A DNA stretch of 64,000 nt from Ariolimax columbianus (GCA_036924085.1 JAVGWX010000019.1:15952131-16016130); one strand, 5' to 3'; positions 11,600 to 23,389 are shown, numbered from the stretch's first letter. A program made the numbers and translations. Notes: generated from the letters alone by a model not told the origin.

Positions 11600-11885
11600 A
11601 GGGAAACATGGGGGCTGTCTTGATCGCGTAGTAATAGTAAATAAGTGTCCTGTGAACAGGCTGTTTTCAAGGCAGCCTGACTGACGAGATGTAGATTGAT
11701 GTGATCCCTGTAGTAGTGAGCACCACGCACATGAAGCCAAGCATAGCAAAACCGCCCGGAGGACTATGAGTGGTCCACCTTCATCAGCATGCTCGTGATG
11801 TGAGAAAAGCTACTACAACCCGCCACTTAAGGTCCTTTTCAGGCCGCACAAAAGATTAAACCTACTCATTATGGGCATAAACAAC
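11600..11885 (-). mobile_element. Rep-A copy 3
   Basis: The reverse complement contains the 5' edge CCCATAATGAGTAGGTT, the landmark TGAAAAGGACC, GGCTTCATGTGCG and a GCCTTGAAAACAGCCTG segment as in copy 4. No expanded minisatellite is present. Confidence 0.75.
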
Positions 11886-11964
11886 AACTACAACATTATG
11901 TGCGTTAGATTCAAGCGTTTTGTGGATGTGTTCTTTAGTTGTTGTTTTTTTGTTTTTGCATGTA

Positions 11965-12298
11965 GCATGAGCTGCAGCGGTTAGCGACCCATAGCTGGCT
12001 GATAACGTCAAGGCCAGCGAACCAGATCCTTCTACACCTCCACGCGGTGATCCTGGATAACAGGTTGCAGCAGAGCAGACTGGCTAAGGAGAAGGGATCG
12101 AAGAGAGAATGCTAACCCGGTACTAAAAAAATGTTGCTGAAGTCGGATGTGTTGGATCGAAATGTGCAAATATCGCAGTCAAGCTGTAAACTACGACACA
12201 ACGCATTCCTTTCTCTGGACTACATTCTGCTACTTAAGCCCGTTCAGGGTTTGGTAGCGGGAGATTGAGAACGAACGAAGCCAAGACAAGCCAAAATC
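11965..12298 (+). mobile_element. SINE-C copy 1
   Basis: This is a near-complete copy. The head is GCATGAGCTGCAGCGG and the body includes CACCTCCACGCGGTGATCCT, CTGAAGTCGGATGTGTTGGA and GCAAATATCGCAGTCAAGC. The 3' end is GGTAGCGGGAGATTGAGAAC plus a CCAAG-type tail. Both segments that expand into arrays in copies 5 and 7 are single here. Confidence 0.88.
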
Positions 12299-12629
12299 AA
12301 AAATTATATAAAGAAATGTAAAATATGAAATGAAAACAAAGGAATATTTAACAAGAGAAGTCTATTCAATTAGAGACATTACAAGAGAAACCGTATCGAA
12401 ATTGGTTGATCAACAGTTAAAATAGTATCTGTGGTGTACGCTTAATGATAACAAATGTCAAATTTCATATGTGTGATATTGTGGGAATTTCGTCCTTGAG
12501 ATGAAATATGACATTACCGGCATTTGATTTTGTCAGGTCAGTGTTTAATAACAAGATTCTACTCTGACTGAAATCTTGGCGGAATTCCTTCAAGGTCGCT
12601 CTTGTTGTTGAATGCCCACAAAGAGTAGG

Positions 12630-12900
12630 TTAACTCTTTTATGCCCCATGAAAAGGGCGTTACGTTTCGGGTTGTAGTAGCTCTCCTCACATCCCGAGCA
12701 TGCGGATGAAGGTGGGCCGTAGTCATCTAGGCAGTTGTGTTATGCTTGCCTCATCTGCATGACGCTCACTTCTACTGGGATCACGTCGATCCAGATCTCG
12801 TCATCGAGACTGCCTTGAAAACAGCCTGTTTCTAGGGAACGCTACATGAATGATAGATATTAGTTTTGGCCAGTGTAATGTGCTTGATCTAGGCATTCGG
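12630..12900 (+). mobile_element. Rep-A copy 4
   Basis: The core begins ATGAAAAGGGCGTTACG and holds CTCACATCCCGAGCATGC and GCCTTGAAAACAGCCTG. The minisatellite part is lost or reduced. Confidence 0.7.
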
Positions 12901-14358
12901 ACTCACGGGAAAACCCCATTGAAAGACCGATGATTAAATAAACGAAACTTTCATCTGTCAGCTATTGTCCATTTCACAATGGTTTTCGTCAATGACGGCC
13001 TAATATCTGAATAACCCTTACCCCGATATGGTTGATTTTTTGCACGTGAACTTATCTTTTTAATGTCCCAATGACTTAATAATTTACACTGTGTCAGGTA
13101 GTGCCATTTTCTTAAAGTGGCTAGTGTTTTAAATATTTGTTAGCAAAGGAATTATTTTGTCCCTTGAGAAAATAATTTACTGTACATTAAAAAAAAATTG
13201 TCTTTTATTAGGCACAGGCGTCTCTTCAATTCGAATATTTTCTACATTAGGTTCCACATAATGCACTTTTGTAATGTAGTTCATGTGTTTTTGGAGTTGT
13301 TAGAAGTAACTGGGCGTTTCGGAGACTAATTGGGAGAAAATGTAAAAGCACACAATAAATAGAATATAGAAAGTACACACTTCAGATGGATTGGTTCATT
13401 TTTATAAATAGATGATGGAGCAAACAATAAATGGTTATAATTGAGTTCCGAGATCCATCTTCTAGCTAGTTGGGGTGGCCCTGAACAGGACAGTTTTGCG
13501 AAGGTGATGGAAACTTCAATTTATCGGAAAGCAAACATGTAGGTTAATTGTTCACTTAATCAAAGTCGGATGATTGCAACAAATTGACGTCTGCTCTCGG
13601 AAGAAAGAACGACAGCCCACCTTTTCTTCAATCTCCCTCTTCCTCTTCAAGATAGCTCCTCACATTCAGCACAATAATATTTGTCTATATTTGAGAAGGC
13701 TGTATACTTTATTGCTTTTATATCGCATGGTTTGATTGTTCTATTTTCAGCTGCTGTTTGACCTTTAAGGAGTACCACATAGCGTGGGGTGTTATTTTTA
13801 TAATTGTTGTAACTTTATTATGAATTAATATATCCATGTAAAAGTTGGGCAGGTGCTATAAAGACGATCACTCTACATTGTAATATAAATTAGTGTAATG
13901 TAGATTTCAAAATGTTAATTTAAAACGTAACTAAACAAAAAAAACTGAAAATTTATTTTCGAAAAAGGGCAAAACTATGCATGTAATTTCTCTTGTGCCT
14001 TTGATCATACATACATAATTTTTTTTCTTAAAATGCTGTTCAAGATTATCCATTTATTATAGACCAGCTAAATCTACATATTTTACAATTGTGTTTTTAT
14101 GAAAATTCAAATATTTACTCAATTTTGTAACAGATTTGATACTCCAAATAATAACTCTTACACTTTGTAATATAGCTCGATTTCCATAGTTCACAACTAT
14201 GCCGTGGTATTTTTTTAATACATGTGCAAAGTTGCAGGACAATTGCTTTAAAAACAAAAAAAAGTTATCACACAAACCGTCTGTACATTGCAGTTTTAGG
14301 CTTAAGGTTTAAGACACTATTTCTACTATTTTCTTATGATGAAATACCTTGATTTTTA
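12901..14358. other. AT-rich stretch without recognisable genes
   Basis: About 1.4 kb of AT-rich DNA with homopolymer A and T tracts. A 72-codon minus-strand ORF at 14057-14275 has no motif I can name. Confidence 0.5.
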
Positions 14359-14932
14359 TCAATGGCCTCCAACTCGATATATACACCCTTCAGTAACTGC
14401 CTACCAACCATCAATGAACTCCAACCCGATATATAAATCCTTCAGTAACTGCCTGCCAACCATCAATGACCACCAACCCGATATATAAACCCTTCAGTAA
14501 CTGCCAGCCAACCATCAATGACCTCCAAGCCGATATATAAACCCTTCAGTAACTGCCTGCCAACGATCAATGAACTCCAACCCGATATATAAATCCTTCA
14601 GTAACTGCCTGTCAACCATCAATGACCACCAACCCGATAAATAAACCCTTCAGTAACTGCCAGCCGACCATCAATGACCTCCAACCTGATATATAAACCC
14701 TTCAGTAACTGCCAGCCGACCATCAATGACCTCCAACCTGATATATAAACCCTTCAGTATCTGCCAGCCGACCATCAATGACCTCCAACCCGATATATAA
14801 ACCCTTCAGTAACTGCCAGCCGACCATCAATGACCTCCAACCCGATATATAAACCCTTCAGTAGCTGCCAGCCGACCATCAATGGCCTCCAACCCGATAT
14901 ATAAACCCTTCAGTAACTGCCTGCCAATCATC
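14359..14932 (+). repeat. 52-bp minisatellite, about 11 units
   Basis: Units carry ACCATCAATGACCTCCAACC, CGATATATAAACCCTTCAGT and AACTGCCAGCCG. Outer units (CTGCCTGCCAACC) differ from inner ones (CTGCCAGCCGACC), as expected if the array grew from its middle. Confidence 0.95.
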
Positions 14933-14949
14933 CAGCACATATCCCCTCA

Positions 14950-15460
14950 TTATTGCCCTCCTGGCATCATAGGATGCCTTAATAGCTTTTCTCTGAGTTC
15001 TTCTTTTGCGACAAAATGTTATTGTTTTCACAGGACTCTCTCAGATACCTGTAAGTATGTAATTCCATTTCCTCCATTACCAATAGAGATTTTGTCCCAT
15101 CATTATAAACAGAAACTACAATACCAACAACAGCTTCCACAATAGTTAGACCACGATTCTTATTCTTGAGACATAATTTCAAGATAGCACTTGTTCATTC
15201 AATCATTGACATTTTGTGTATTTCCTTCAAGACACTTTTTTATTAGTTCATTCCTGTCGCGGTCCTAAAATACTGGTTTTATATTAGCCATAACAACAGC
15301 AGGTAGGTTACTGCTGTGTTTTTATGCACAGTTTCATCTGCTACAGCTTTCTTATATGTCACCATTTGTTGTGGCTGTTTTTTCTAATTTGGTAGCGACA
15401 AGTTCATAACACCACAGAACATCTGCAGGTCTGTAAGCTCTTTTCCAACACATCTCAATG
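14950..15460 (-). pseudogene. Possible Mutator-like transposase-domain fragment
   Basis: Minus-strand text in changing frames includes LRCVGKELTDLQMFCGVMNL (about 15460-15400), KKAVADETVHKNTAVT, then VYNDGTKSLLVMEEMELHTY (about 15090-15030). This order (A-R-x-x-G, FCGLM-like, then N-D-G-x-x-S-L-L) is what I remember from the Mutator-like transposase domain proteins of invertebrates. The expected acidic catalytic block between them is not readable. The assignment is tentative. Confidence 0.35.
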
Positions 15461-15864
15461 CTAATATATTCCATCCGTTTATTGATATCACACACACATT
15501 ACCCATATATATTTGTATTTGATTACATGAAGTAAATTATGTATATTATAATTGTTTTTGCTACAACAAAACTCAAACTCACTGCATAAGCCCTTCCTCT
15601 CTGTCTCTAGCAATTATGTATAGATATCACAAAAGTAATAAACAAGTTCTGTAACTATTTCTTTTTAAATGTAGTATTAAATAGCCAATTTTGCTACTGT
15701 CTTTAATCCAGCTCTCCCTGAACATTGTCATCTTCACTTAAAAATTCAATCTGATTCACAAGATCATACAATCTCCATCTCGTTATTTCTGACCGAGTGG
15801 GCGTGTCAGTGAACTTTTAAAAGATTCAGTGTTGATGTTGTTAAGTTTACCAGAACGTAATCAC

Positions 15865-16710
15865 ACCTATCACCATAGAACTTTGGTAGACCTTTCACCA
15901 TAGAACTTTGGTAGACCTATCACCATAGAACTTTGGTAGACATATCACCATAGAACTTTGGTAGACCTATCACCATAGAACTTTGGTAGACCTATCACCA
16001 TAGAACTTTGGTAGACCTTTCACCATAGAACTTTGGTAGACCTATCACCATAGAACTTTGGTAGACCTATCACCATAGAACTTTGGTAGACCTATCACCA
16101 TAGAACTTTGGTAGACCTATCACCATAGAACTTTGGTAGACCTATCACCATAGAACTTTGGTAGACATATCACCATAGAACTTTGGTAGACCTATCGCCG
16201 TAGAACTTTGGTGGACCTATCACCATAGAACTTTGGTAGACCTATCACCATAGAACTTTGGTAGACCTATCACCATAGAACTGTGGTAGACATATCACCA
16301 TGGAACTTTGGTGGACCTATCACCATAGAACTTTGGTAGACCTATCACCATAGAACTGTGGTAGACCTATCACCATAGAACGTTGGTAGACCTTTCACCA
16401 AAAAACTTTGGTAAGACCTATCACCATTTAACTTTGGTAGACCTATCGCCATAGAACTTTGGTAGACCTATCACTATAGAGCTTTGGTAGACCTATCACC
16501 ATATAACTTTGGTAGACCTATCATCATAGAACTTTGATAAGACCTATCACCATAGAACGTTGGTAGAATTATCACAATAGAACTTTGGTAGACCTATCAC
16601 CATAGAATTTTGGTAGACCTATCACCATAGATCTTTGGTACACCTATCACCATAGAACGTTAGTAGACCTATCACCATAGAACTTTGTTAGACGTATCAC
16701 CATAGAACGT
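15865..16710 (+). repeat. 25-bp minisatellite, about 34 units
   Basis: The unit contains CCTATCACCATAGAACTTTG followed by GTAGA. Units are very uniform from 15865 to about 16380, then gain substitutions and 1-bp indels toward the right edge. This suggests recent homogenisation of the left part. Confidence 0.95.
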
Positions 16711-17269
16711 ATGCTTCCTATTAACTTTCTTTCTTACCTTCGCGTCACATGATTTTATTTCTCATAATTCTCACAAAACAATTTTTCTTCGAAAATTGCA
16801 ATTTGTATAAGCTAAAATTCTGACTAACATATCTTGCCATACGCATTAAGTGGGGAGTACTAATTATATTATATTTCTTTAAGGGAGCTTAAAAACCCCT
16901 CATTGTTTGTTGTTATAACTAAAATCTATGGGAGCAATAACTTGAAACTAGTAACTGGCAGACATTTTGAATTTTGTTTTTCTTCATTTCTTTGGGACTG
17001 ACCTCAGGCCTGTTTGAAGTCTATATCTTAAAAAACTACTGATGCTAGACATTACATTCAAGTTGTATTTGGAAGAAGATTAATTTTACTTCCCGAACAG
17101 CCCAACAAAATTAAATTTACCCAACAAAACGCATTTTCACAAGATTCTAGATGGCACTCTACCCTTAACTTTTGCCCGAACGAGTTCAATTGGGTTTTAA
17201 GTGTGTGTGAATGGTAAAGTGGCAGTTTCAAACACATATGACTATGCTCTTAGATCAACTTGTCTACAT
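16711..17269. other. No recognisable gene
   Basis: AT-rich sequence between arrays, with no motif recognised. Confidence 0.5.
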
Positions 17270-17297
17270 GAATATATATATATTATATTTATATATA

Positions 17298-17332
<35 letters not shown>
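17270..17332. repeat. AT dinucleotide microsatellite
   Basis: Alternating TA tract with a few TTA interruptions, directly upstream of the truncated SINE-C copy 2. Confidence 0.95.
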
Positions 17333-17334
<2 letters not shown>

Positions 17335-17335
17335 A

Positions 17336-17545
17336 GATGTTGCTTGATGAAGTCGGATGTGTTGTTCCGAAAGGTGCAAATATCGCAGCCAAGCTGTAAA
17401 CTACAACACAACGCATTCCGTTCTCTGAATTACATTCTGCTACTTAAGCCCTTTCAGTTTTTGGTAGTGGGAGTTTGAGAATGAACGAAGCCAAGCCAAG
17501 CCAAACCAAGCCAAGCTAAGCCAAACCAAGCCAAGCCACGCCATA
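17336..17545 (+). mobile_element. SINE-C copy 2, 5'-truncated
   Basis: It starts at TGATGAAGTCGGATGTG in the middle of the family and runs to GGTAGTGGGAGTTTGAGAA plus a long tail of CCAAG units (17487-17545). Flanks ATAAGATGTT and ATAATATGTT may be a degenerate target-site duplication. Confidence 0.82.
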
Positions 17546-17972
17546 ATATGTTGGACAGCCTGAAAGAATTGCACGAGCGACAGTCAACAACAGAGTTGGT
17601 AAACAACACACATGTTAAAAGCAGGTTGAGGCACATGATCGCCAACAGCAACTGGTATGGCGTATAGTGAAGATGTTTTGAAAAAAAAACATATTGAAAA
17701 AAAAAATTATCATCACATTTCTCGTTTTTATTTGACCGATCAGTCAAATTCCGATCATTATCTCCGGGTACCGCCCTCCCCGCGACTGCTAAACATATTT
17801 GCGAACCATGGCTTAGTTATGGTTGATCAACCAGGTATAATTGTTTGAACAACAAACTGACTACCAACGTTTTCTATATACGTCACTGGATAAACTGTTT
17901 GTCTGGAAGTTGGTGTCTCTTTCTAGGGACTAAATGTATGTTTGTGAATAGCGTCTCATTGTACAGAGCACG
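17546..17972. other. No recognisable gene
   Basis: About 430 bp with chance ORFs only, between SINE-C copy 2 and the mariner-type terminus at 17973. Confidence 0.45.
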
Positions 17973-19406
17973 TATGAGGGTAAGTCAGTAAGTAGATCAC
18001 AAACTGGTATAGGCTAACTGAAAAATGTGGTAGGTAGTTTCTGAAGGTGTCATTGGGTGGCAGCAAGATCCAGCTGTGTGATTACTGTAGGTGTCATTTG
18101 GTGGCAGCAACACCCAGCTGTGTGATTACTGTAGGTGTCATTTGGTGGCAGCAACACCCAGCTGTGTGATTACTGTAGGTGTCATTTGGTGGCAGCAACA
18201 CCCATCTGTGTGATTACTGTAGATGTCATTTGGTGGCAGCAACATCCAGCTGTGTGATTACTGTAGGTGTCATTTGGTGGCAGCAACACCCAGCTGTGTG
18301 ATTACTGTAGGTGTCATTTGGTGGCAGCAACACCCATCTGTGTGATTACTGTAGGTGTCATTTGGTGGCAGCAACACCCAGCTGTGTAATTACTGTAGGT
18401 GTCATTTGGTGGCAGCAACACCCAGCTGTGTGATTACGGTAGGGTCATTGGGTGGCAGCAACATCCAGCTGTGTGATTACTGTAGGTGTCATTTGGTGGC
18501 AGCAACATCCAGCTGTGTGATTACTGTAGGTGTCATTTGGTGGCAGCAACACCCAGCTGTGTGATTACTGTAGGTGTCATTTGGTGGCAGCAACACCCAG
18601 CTGTGTGATTACTGTAGGTGTCATTGGGTGGCAGCAACATCCAGCTGTGTGATTACTGTAGGTGTCATTTGGTGGCAGCAAGATCCCGCTGTGTGATTAC
18701 TGTATGTGTCATTTGGTGGCAGCAAGATCCAGCTGTTTGATTACTGTAGGTGTCATTTGGTGGCAGCAAGATCCAGCTGTGTGATTACTGTAGGTGTCAT
18801 TTGGTGGCAGCAACATCCAGCTGTGTGATTACTGTAGGTGTCATTTGGTGGCAGCAACATCCAGCTGTGTGATTACTGTAGGTGTCATTTGGTGGCAGCA
18901 ACATCCAGCTGTGTGATTACTGTAGGTGTCATTTGGTGGCAGCAACACCCAGCTGTGTGATTACTGTAGGTGTCATTTGGTGGCAGCAACATCCAGCTGT
19001 GTGATTACTGTAGGTGTCATTTGGTGGCAGCAACATCCAGCTGTGTGATTACTGTAGGTGTCATTTGGTGGCAGCAAGATCCCGCTGTGTGATTACTGTA
19101 TGTGTCATTTGGTGGCAGCAAGATCCAGCTGTGTGATTACTTTAGGTGTCATTGGGTGGCAGCAACATCCAGCTGTGTGATTACTGTAGGTGTCATTTGG
19201 TGGCAGCAACACCCAGCTGTGTGATTACTGTAGGTGTCATTTGGTGGCAGCAACATCCAGCTGTGTGATTACTGTAGGTTCAGACCCTTGGTGTCATCAA
19301 CATTCACAGTGTTTTCCTGTTTGTTTGTTTGTTTTTTTGTTGTCAAGAAGACTTTCTGCATGGGAAATACATAAGGAAATGTTCAGGTATGCTGACTAGG
19401 TGGGTA
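17973..19406. mobile_element. Mariner-type non-autonomous element filled by a 44-bp array
   Basis: The left terminus TATGAGGGTAAGTCAGTAAG matches the terminal repeats at 41355 and, inverted, at 21333. The following 70 bp (TAGCTGAAAATGT-like) also parallel the element at 41355-41652. The right end shares GACTTTCTGCA with that element and closes with a diverged terminal repeat ending GGTGGGTA. Between the ends lies the 44-bp array, so this is an element of about 0.3 kb stretched to 1.4 kb. No transposase is encoded. Confidence 0.58.
18045..19279 (+). repeat. 44-bp minisatellite, 28 units
   Basis: Units contain GGTGTCATTTGGTGGCAGCA, ACACCCAGCTG (or ACATCC, AGATCC) and TGTGATTACTGTA. Variants are interspersed rather than clustered. 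Confidence 0.96.
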
Positions 19407-19552
19407 CGGTTTAATGGTGGTTATGCCAGACTAGATACGGCTCAACTAACCATGGAAAAGAATTGACAAACTAGGTGGCAACTTGATGAACATCTGCCTT
19501 ACAGTCCTGGCTTAGTCCAGACTGATCTCCACTTGTTTGGTCGGAATGACTA

Positions 19553-20398
19553 AGTGGTGGAGGGTGGAGTACAAATACGGGGAGAGTGGTGGATTGTGAA
19601 GTAGAAATATGGGGGAGGGGTGGATGGTGGAGTACAAATACGAGGAAGTGGTGGATGTTGGAGTAGAAATACGGGGGAGTGGTGGATGGTGAAGTAGAAA
19701 TTCGGGGGAGTGGTGGATGGTGGAGTAGAAATACGGGGGAGTGGTGGATGGTGAAGTAGAAATATGGGAGAGGGGTGGATGGTGGAGTAGAAATACGGGG
19801 GAGTGGTGGATGGTGAAGTAGAAATATGGGAGAGGGGTGGATGGTGGAGTACAAATACAGGGGAGTGGTGGATGGTGAAGTAGAAATATGGGGGAGTGGT
19901 GGATGGTGAAGTAGAAATATGGGGGAGTGGTAGATGATGAAGTAGAAATACGGGGGAGTGGTGGATGGTGGAGTACAAATACGGGGGAGTGGTGGATGGT
20001 GGAGTACAAATACGGGGGGGGGGGGGTTGTGGATGGTGGAGTACAAATATGATTGAACAGTCGATGGTTGAGTACAAATACGGGGGAGTGCTGGATGGTG
20101 GAGTATAAATATGGGGGAGTGGTGGATGGTGGAGTACTAATACGGGTGAGTGGTGGATGGTGAAGTAGAAATATGGGGGAGGGTGGATGGTGGAGTAGAA
20201 ATACGGGGGAGTGGTGGATGGTGGAGTACAAATACTGGGGAGTGGTGGATGATGAAGTAGAAATATGGGGGGAGGGGTGGATGGTGAAGTAGAAATATGG
20301 GGGAGGTGTGGATGGTGAAGTAGAAATATGGGGGAGTGGTGGATGAGGAAGTAAAAATACGGGGGAGTCGTGGATGGTGGAGTAGAAATACGGGTGAT
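19553..20398. repeat. 31-bp minisatellite, about 27 units
   Basis: Units contain GGTGGATGGTGGAGTACAAA and TACGGGGGAG. Because 31 is not a multiple of 3 and the unit lacks stops in the reverse frames, overlapping minus-strand ORFs of 191 to 349 codons arise. They encode only a P-, S-, T- and H-rich repeat and are not genes. A poly-G run at about 20017-20028 lies inside. Confidence 0.95.
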
Positions 20399-20519
20399 AG
20401 AATGCCAGAATACCAGAGTATCGTCATAACCTTCGTCACGGAATGCATAGAATGGAGCAACGGAAGAGCAGAGTTGGGGTGAATCAGTTGATAACTTAGA
20501 ACACGCAGGAGGAAGATGA

Positions 20520-21135
20520 CGTAATATACACCGACGGATCGGTTGTACGCAACGGGACATCAGGCTGGTGCTTCTCAGCCAGCGCACGGGCGGATACATG
20601 TCAATAGGCTCCAGTTTGAGAATGGAAGTTAAAGCTGTGACTCCAGGGATAAGATGCCTATCTGGGGCTCATTTAACGAGGGCAGTCATCGTGACTGACG
20701 CGCAGGTCGTGCTTCAGATGGTACAGAAGGGATGGCTGGGTAAGAGTGGATAGCAGCTGTTGAAGCCTCACGCCTTCAGGGGTTGACATGGATCTACTAT
20801 CCTGGCCATGCGGAGGATCAGGGCAACAGAAGAGCTGACATCTTGGCTTCACAAGCTTCCATCATGGGCACGTTAGTGATGGATATGAGTGACATTGTGA
20901 AATTAGTCAACGATCGTCTGTTGGATGAGAACATCAAAATAGATGGATTAGCAATCCACAGACTACAAAATTTTGACATCAAACGAGGTTCGGGCGGAGT
21001 GGTAAGCGTGAGAGGACGGAGCAGGAGAGTGTACACCAAGCGAGCTACAGGTACCATCAACATCCAGACACTGTACCATTTGCTGAGAGAGACTGAGTAC
21101 CTTTGAGTGTGCTCGGAGTGCAGTGATGTAGATTC
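20520..21135 (+). pseudogene. Retroelement RNase H domain remnant
   Basis: RNase H motifs appear in order but in three frames: IYTDGSVVRNGTSGW (about 20524-20570), IVTDAQVVLQMVQKG (about 20690-20735), then TWIYYPGHAEDQGNRRADIL (about 20785-20845) with the conserved GH, GN and AD residues. A tail reading RRVYTKRATGTINIQTLYHL follows, then VCSECSDVDS and a stop. It is the same 3' end as at 6.3 kb. At least two frameshifts disable it. Confidence 0.72.
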
Positions 21136-21169
21136 TTAGAAAAAGAAACTAAAGATTTCTATGCTGCAG

Positions 21170-21333
21170 GTTTTGATCATCTTCAAAAGCGGTGAGACAA
21201 GTTTATCAATGTTGGTGTGAATTTTGTTCAAAAATGAGGGAGGACATAATTGCAATAATAAATGGTTTCCAAATTAGTATCTCATTTAGATTTTTGCGAT
21301 TATTGTGTGACCTATTTACTGACTCGTCCTCGT
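21170..21333 (+). pseudogene. Mariner 3' end: last transposase codons plus terminal repeat
   Basis: A frame reading DKFINVGVNFVQK and a stop fits the mariner C terminus (compare WDKCINVGGNYVEK). About 65 bp later the sequence ends with TGTGACCTATTTACTGACTC, the inverse of the terminal repeat at 17973 and 41355. The rest of the transposase is gone. Confidence 0.58.
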
Positions 21334-21374
21334 ATTAATTAAAACTGTGATAATTACCAGAAATGTCACAACGC

Positions 21375-21512
21375 AGCGGAGTATTTAGCTGCTCGAGCCT
21401 AGTCCGCTAAGCAGGAAATCCTTCTCTCGGCTACATCCAGCTCATACCAGGGCTGGGACCTGCACAGGGTCGACTGTAGAAGTATAGGTCGACCAAGAAC
21501 TAAGAATGTACT
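21375..21512 (-). repeat. Rep-D dispersed repeat, copy 1
   Basis: The reverse complement reads TTAGTTCTTGGTCGACCT, CCTGGTATGAGCTGGATGTA and GGATTTCCTGCTTAGCGG. It matches 47610-47745 (plus strand) over about 130 bp. No class can be assigned. Confidence 0.75.
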
Positions 21513-21534
21513 TTACGGGTAAAAAAAAGATAGA

Positions 21535-22095
21535 CAAAGACTTGAACAGGTCAAGAGCTTCTCCTATATTAGAAATAAAATAACGGAAAATGAGAAAATC
21601 AAAATGAGAATAAGGATTTCCAAATGCGTTTTCACCAACATATATTGACATCCTAGCAAGTCGCTCACAGATTGAAAAGGAGAAACATCAGATGTGTTCC
21701 TCTTAACTGCATGGCAAAGAGACTTAGACAATAAAGAAATTACGAGAACTGATGCCTTCCAAATGTGGATATATAGAAGAATGAAGCCCATTTCCTGGAA
21801 AGAAAAGAAAACAAATAAGGAAATTTTGAAGCAAGAAATGCAGAGATTTGATGAACAAAATCAATCAGAGAGTTAAGGTGTTTACGTCACATCAAAGGAC
21901 ATAACATCTTGCAGATAAAATACTGGAAGGAAAGTTGGAGGACAAACGTGTCATGAGTAAATAACATTAAAAGGGGGAGAATAAACATAGGAAGGACAGA
22001 GAAATGACTGTCAGACTGTGCCACCAGGGCACGAGAACGATCCATTGCTGCCAGTCTTCTCTGCGGAGATAACTCTGGAACTGAAACCAGTTAAA
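21535..22095 (+). pseudogene. RTE-like LINE 3' fragment (RT thumb to C terminus)
   Basis: The sequence reads KITENEKIKMRIRISKCVFT (about 21580-21640), LLTAWQRDLDNKEITRTDAF and MWIYRRMKPISWKEKKTNKE (about 21700-21830). After frame changes it ends in ARERSIAASLLCGDNSGTET (about 22030-22090), the usual C-terminal ending of such elements. The 5' part is missing. Confidence 0.72.
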
Positions 22096-22279
22096 ACACG
22101 TGACATGTAAATCTAATTAAAACAACTTCGAAGAGAATACGTTTAGTATGGGTAGAGAACGCCCCAACTCATGGAGTATCAAATGCCGTTTGTCCCTGCA
22201 GTCGTCCTGTTGTGCATTTGTCCGGTTTTTATTTCAGTCACGATAGAGAACATTAAGGGGTTTAATCACGTGGTTTGAA

Positions 22280-23160
22280 CTTCGGGGAGAGAGGACTAAG
22301 GTCAGGGTCAGGCAAAATATACTTATCAGGCATGTTAGTCAGGTCAGGCAAAATATACTGATCAGACATGTTAGTCAGGGTCAGGCAAAATATATTGATC
22401 AGACATGTTAGTCAGGGTCAGGCAAAATATACTGATCAGACATGTTAGTCAGGGTCAGGCAAAATATACTGATCAGACATGTTAGTCAGGGTCAGGCAAA
22501 ATATACTGATCAGACATGTTAGTCAGGGTCAGGCAAAATATACTGATCAGACATGTTAGTCAGGTCAGGCAAAATATACTTATCCGGCATGTTAGTCAGG
22601 TCAGGAAAAATATACTTATCAGGCATGTTAGTCAGGTCAGGCAAAATATACTGATCAGACATGTTAGTCAGGTCAGGCAAAATATACTGATCAGGCATGT
22701 TAGTCAGGTCAGGCAAAATATACTGATCAGACATGTTAGTCAGGTCAGGCAAAATATACTGATCAGACATGTTAGTCAGGTCAGGCAAAATATACTGATC
22801 AGACATGTTAGTCAGGGTCGGGCAAAATATACTGATCAGACATGTTAGTCAGGGTCAGGCAAAATATACTGATCAGACATGTTAGTCAGGGTCAGGCAAA
22901 ATATACTGATCTATTCACCTAGCTCGAATTCTTCGAATTATTTTTCTGAAAGCATGATGCTTTCACGGCAGCCCTGCTAACGATTTAGGGTGGACGTGAT
23001 CCCCGTAGTAGTGAGCGACACGCAATGGAAGCCAAGCACAGCACGGCCGTCTGGAGGACCTAGGACCACCTTCATCAGCACGCTCGGAATGTAAGGAAAG
23101 CTACTTAACGCGTTTTCAAGATACACGAAATGGTGATTCTATTTATAGTGAGCACTCAAT
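22280..23160 (-). mobile_element. Rep-A copy 5 with expanded minisatellite
   Basis: The left edge, read in reverse, is TTAGTCCTCTCTCCCC, the expected 3' end of the family. The array 22300-22912 follows, then the core (CCGTAGTAGTGAGCGACACG, CACCTTCATCAGCACGCTCG). The 5' edge near 23150 is diverged. A CAA-rich low-complexity stretch (23180-23250) follows, as the GTTGTT stretch does beside copies 2, 3 and 6. Confidence 0.8.
22300..22912 (-). repeat. Rep-A internal minisatellite, about 17 units of 36-37 bp
   Basis: The unit contains GGCAAAATATACTGATCAGA and CATGTTAGTCAGG(G)TCA. The alternation of GGTC and GGGTC gives 36- and 37-bp forms. Runs of 36-bp units create in-frame ORFs on both strands that are not genes. 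Confidence 0.96.
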
Positions 23161-23389
23161 ACCATCAAAAACTAGAACACCATCACCAACAATAACAGCA
23201 ACAACACCAACAACAACAGCAACAACCGCAACACCAACAGAAACAACAATTTGTGTCTTCTTGGTCAATATGAGCAAACCAACATCGCATCCATCCTTCG
23301 CTCATCTCCTCATCCATAGAAACCTCTCTTTTACTCGCTCTTTCTCTCTTCAGTCACACAATACCTCTCTCGACCTCCTACTCCTCAAC

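Noticed and set aside
11109..11749. Overlapping minus ORFs of 102 and 124 codons
   Set aside because: The second overlaps Rep-A copy 3, and the first has low-complexity N/S-rich text without a domain.
14057..14275. 72-codon minus ORF as a possible small gene
   Set aside because: AT-rich context, no motif, no neighbours of coding character.
19471..20599. Overlapping minus-strand ORFs of up to 349 codons rich in P, S, T and H
   Set aside because: They lie in a 31-bp array whose reverse strand lacks stops in all frames; the same peptide repeats cyclically in three frames.
22516..22848. ORFs on both strands with a 12-residue periodic peptide
   Set aside because: They arise from 36-bp Rep-A minisatellite units and have no coding signature.
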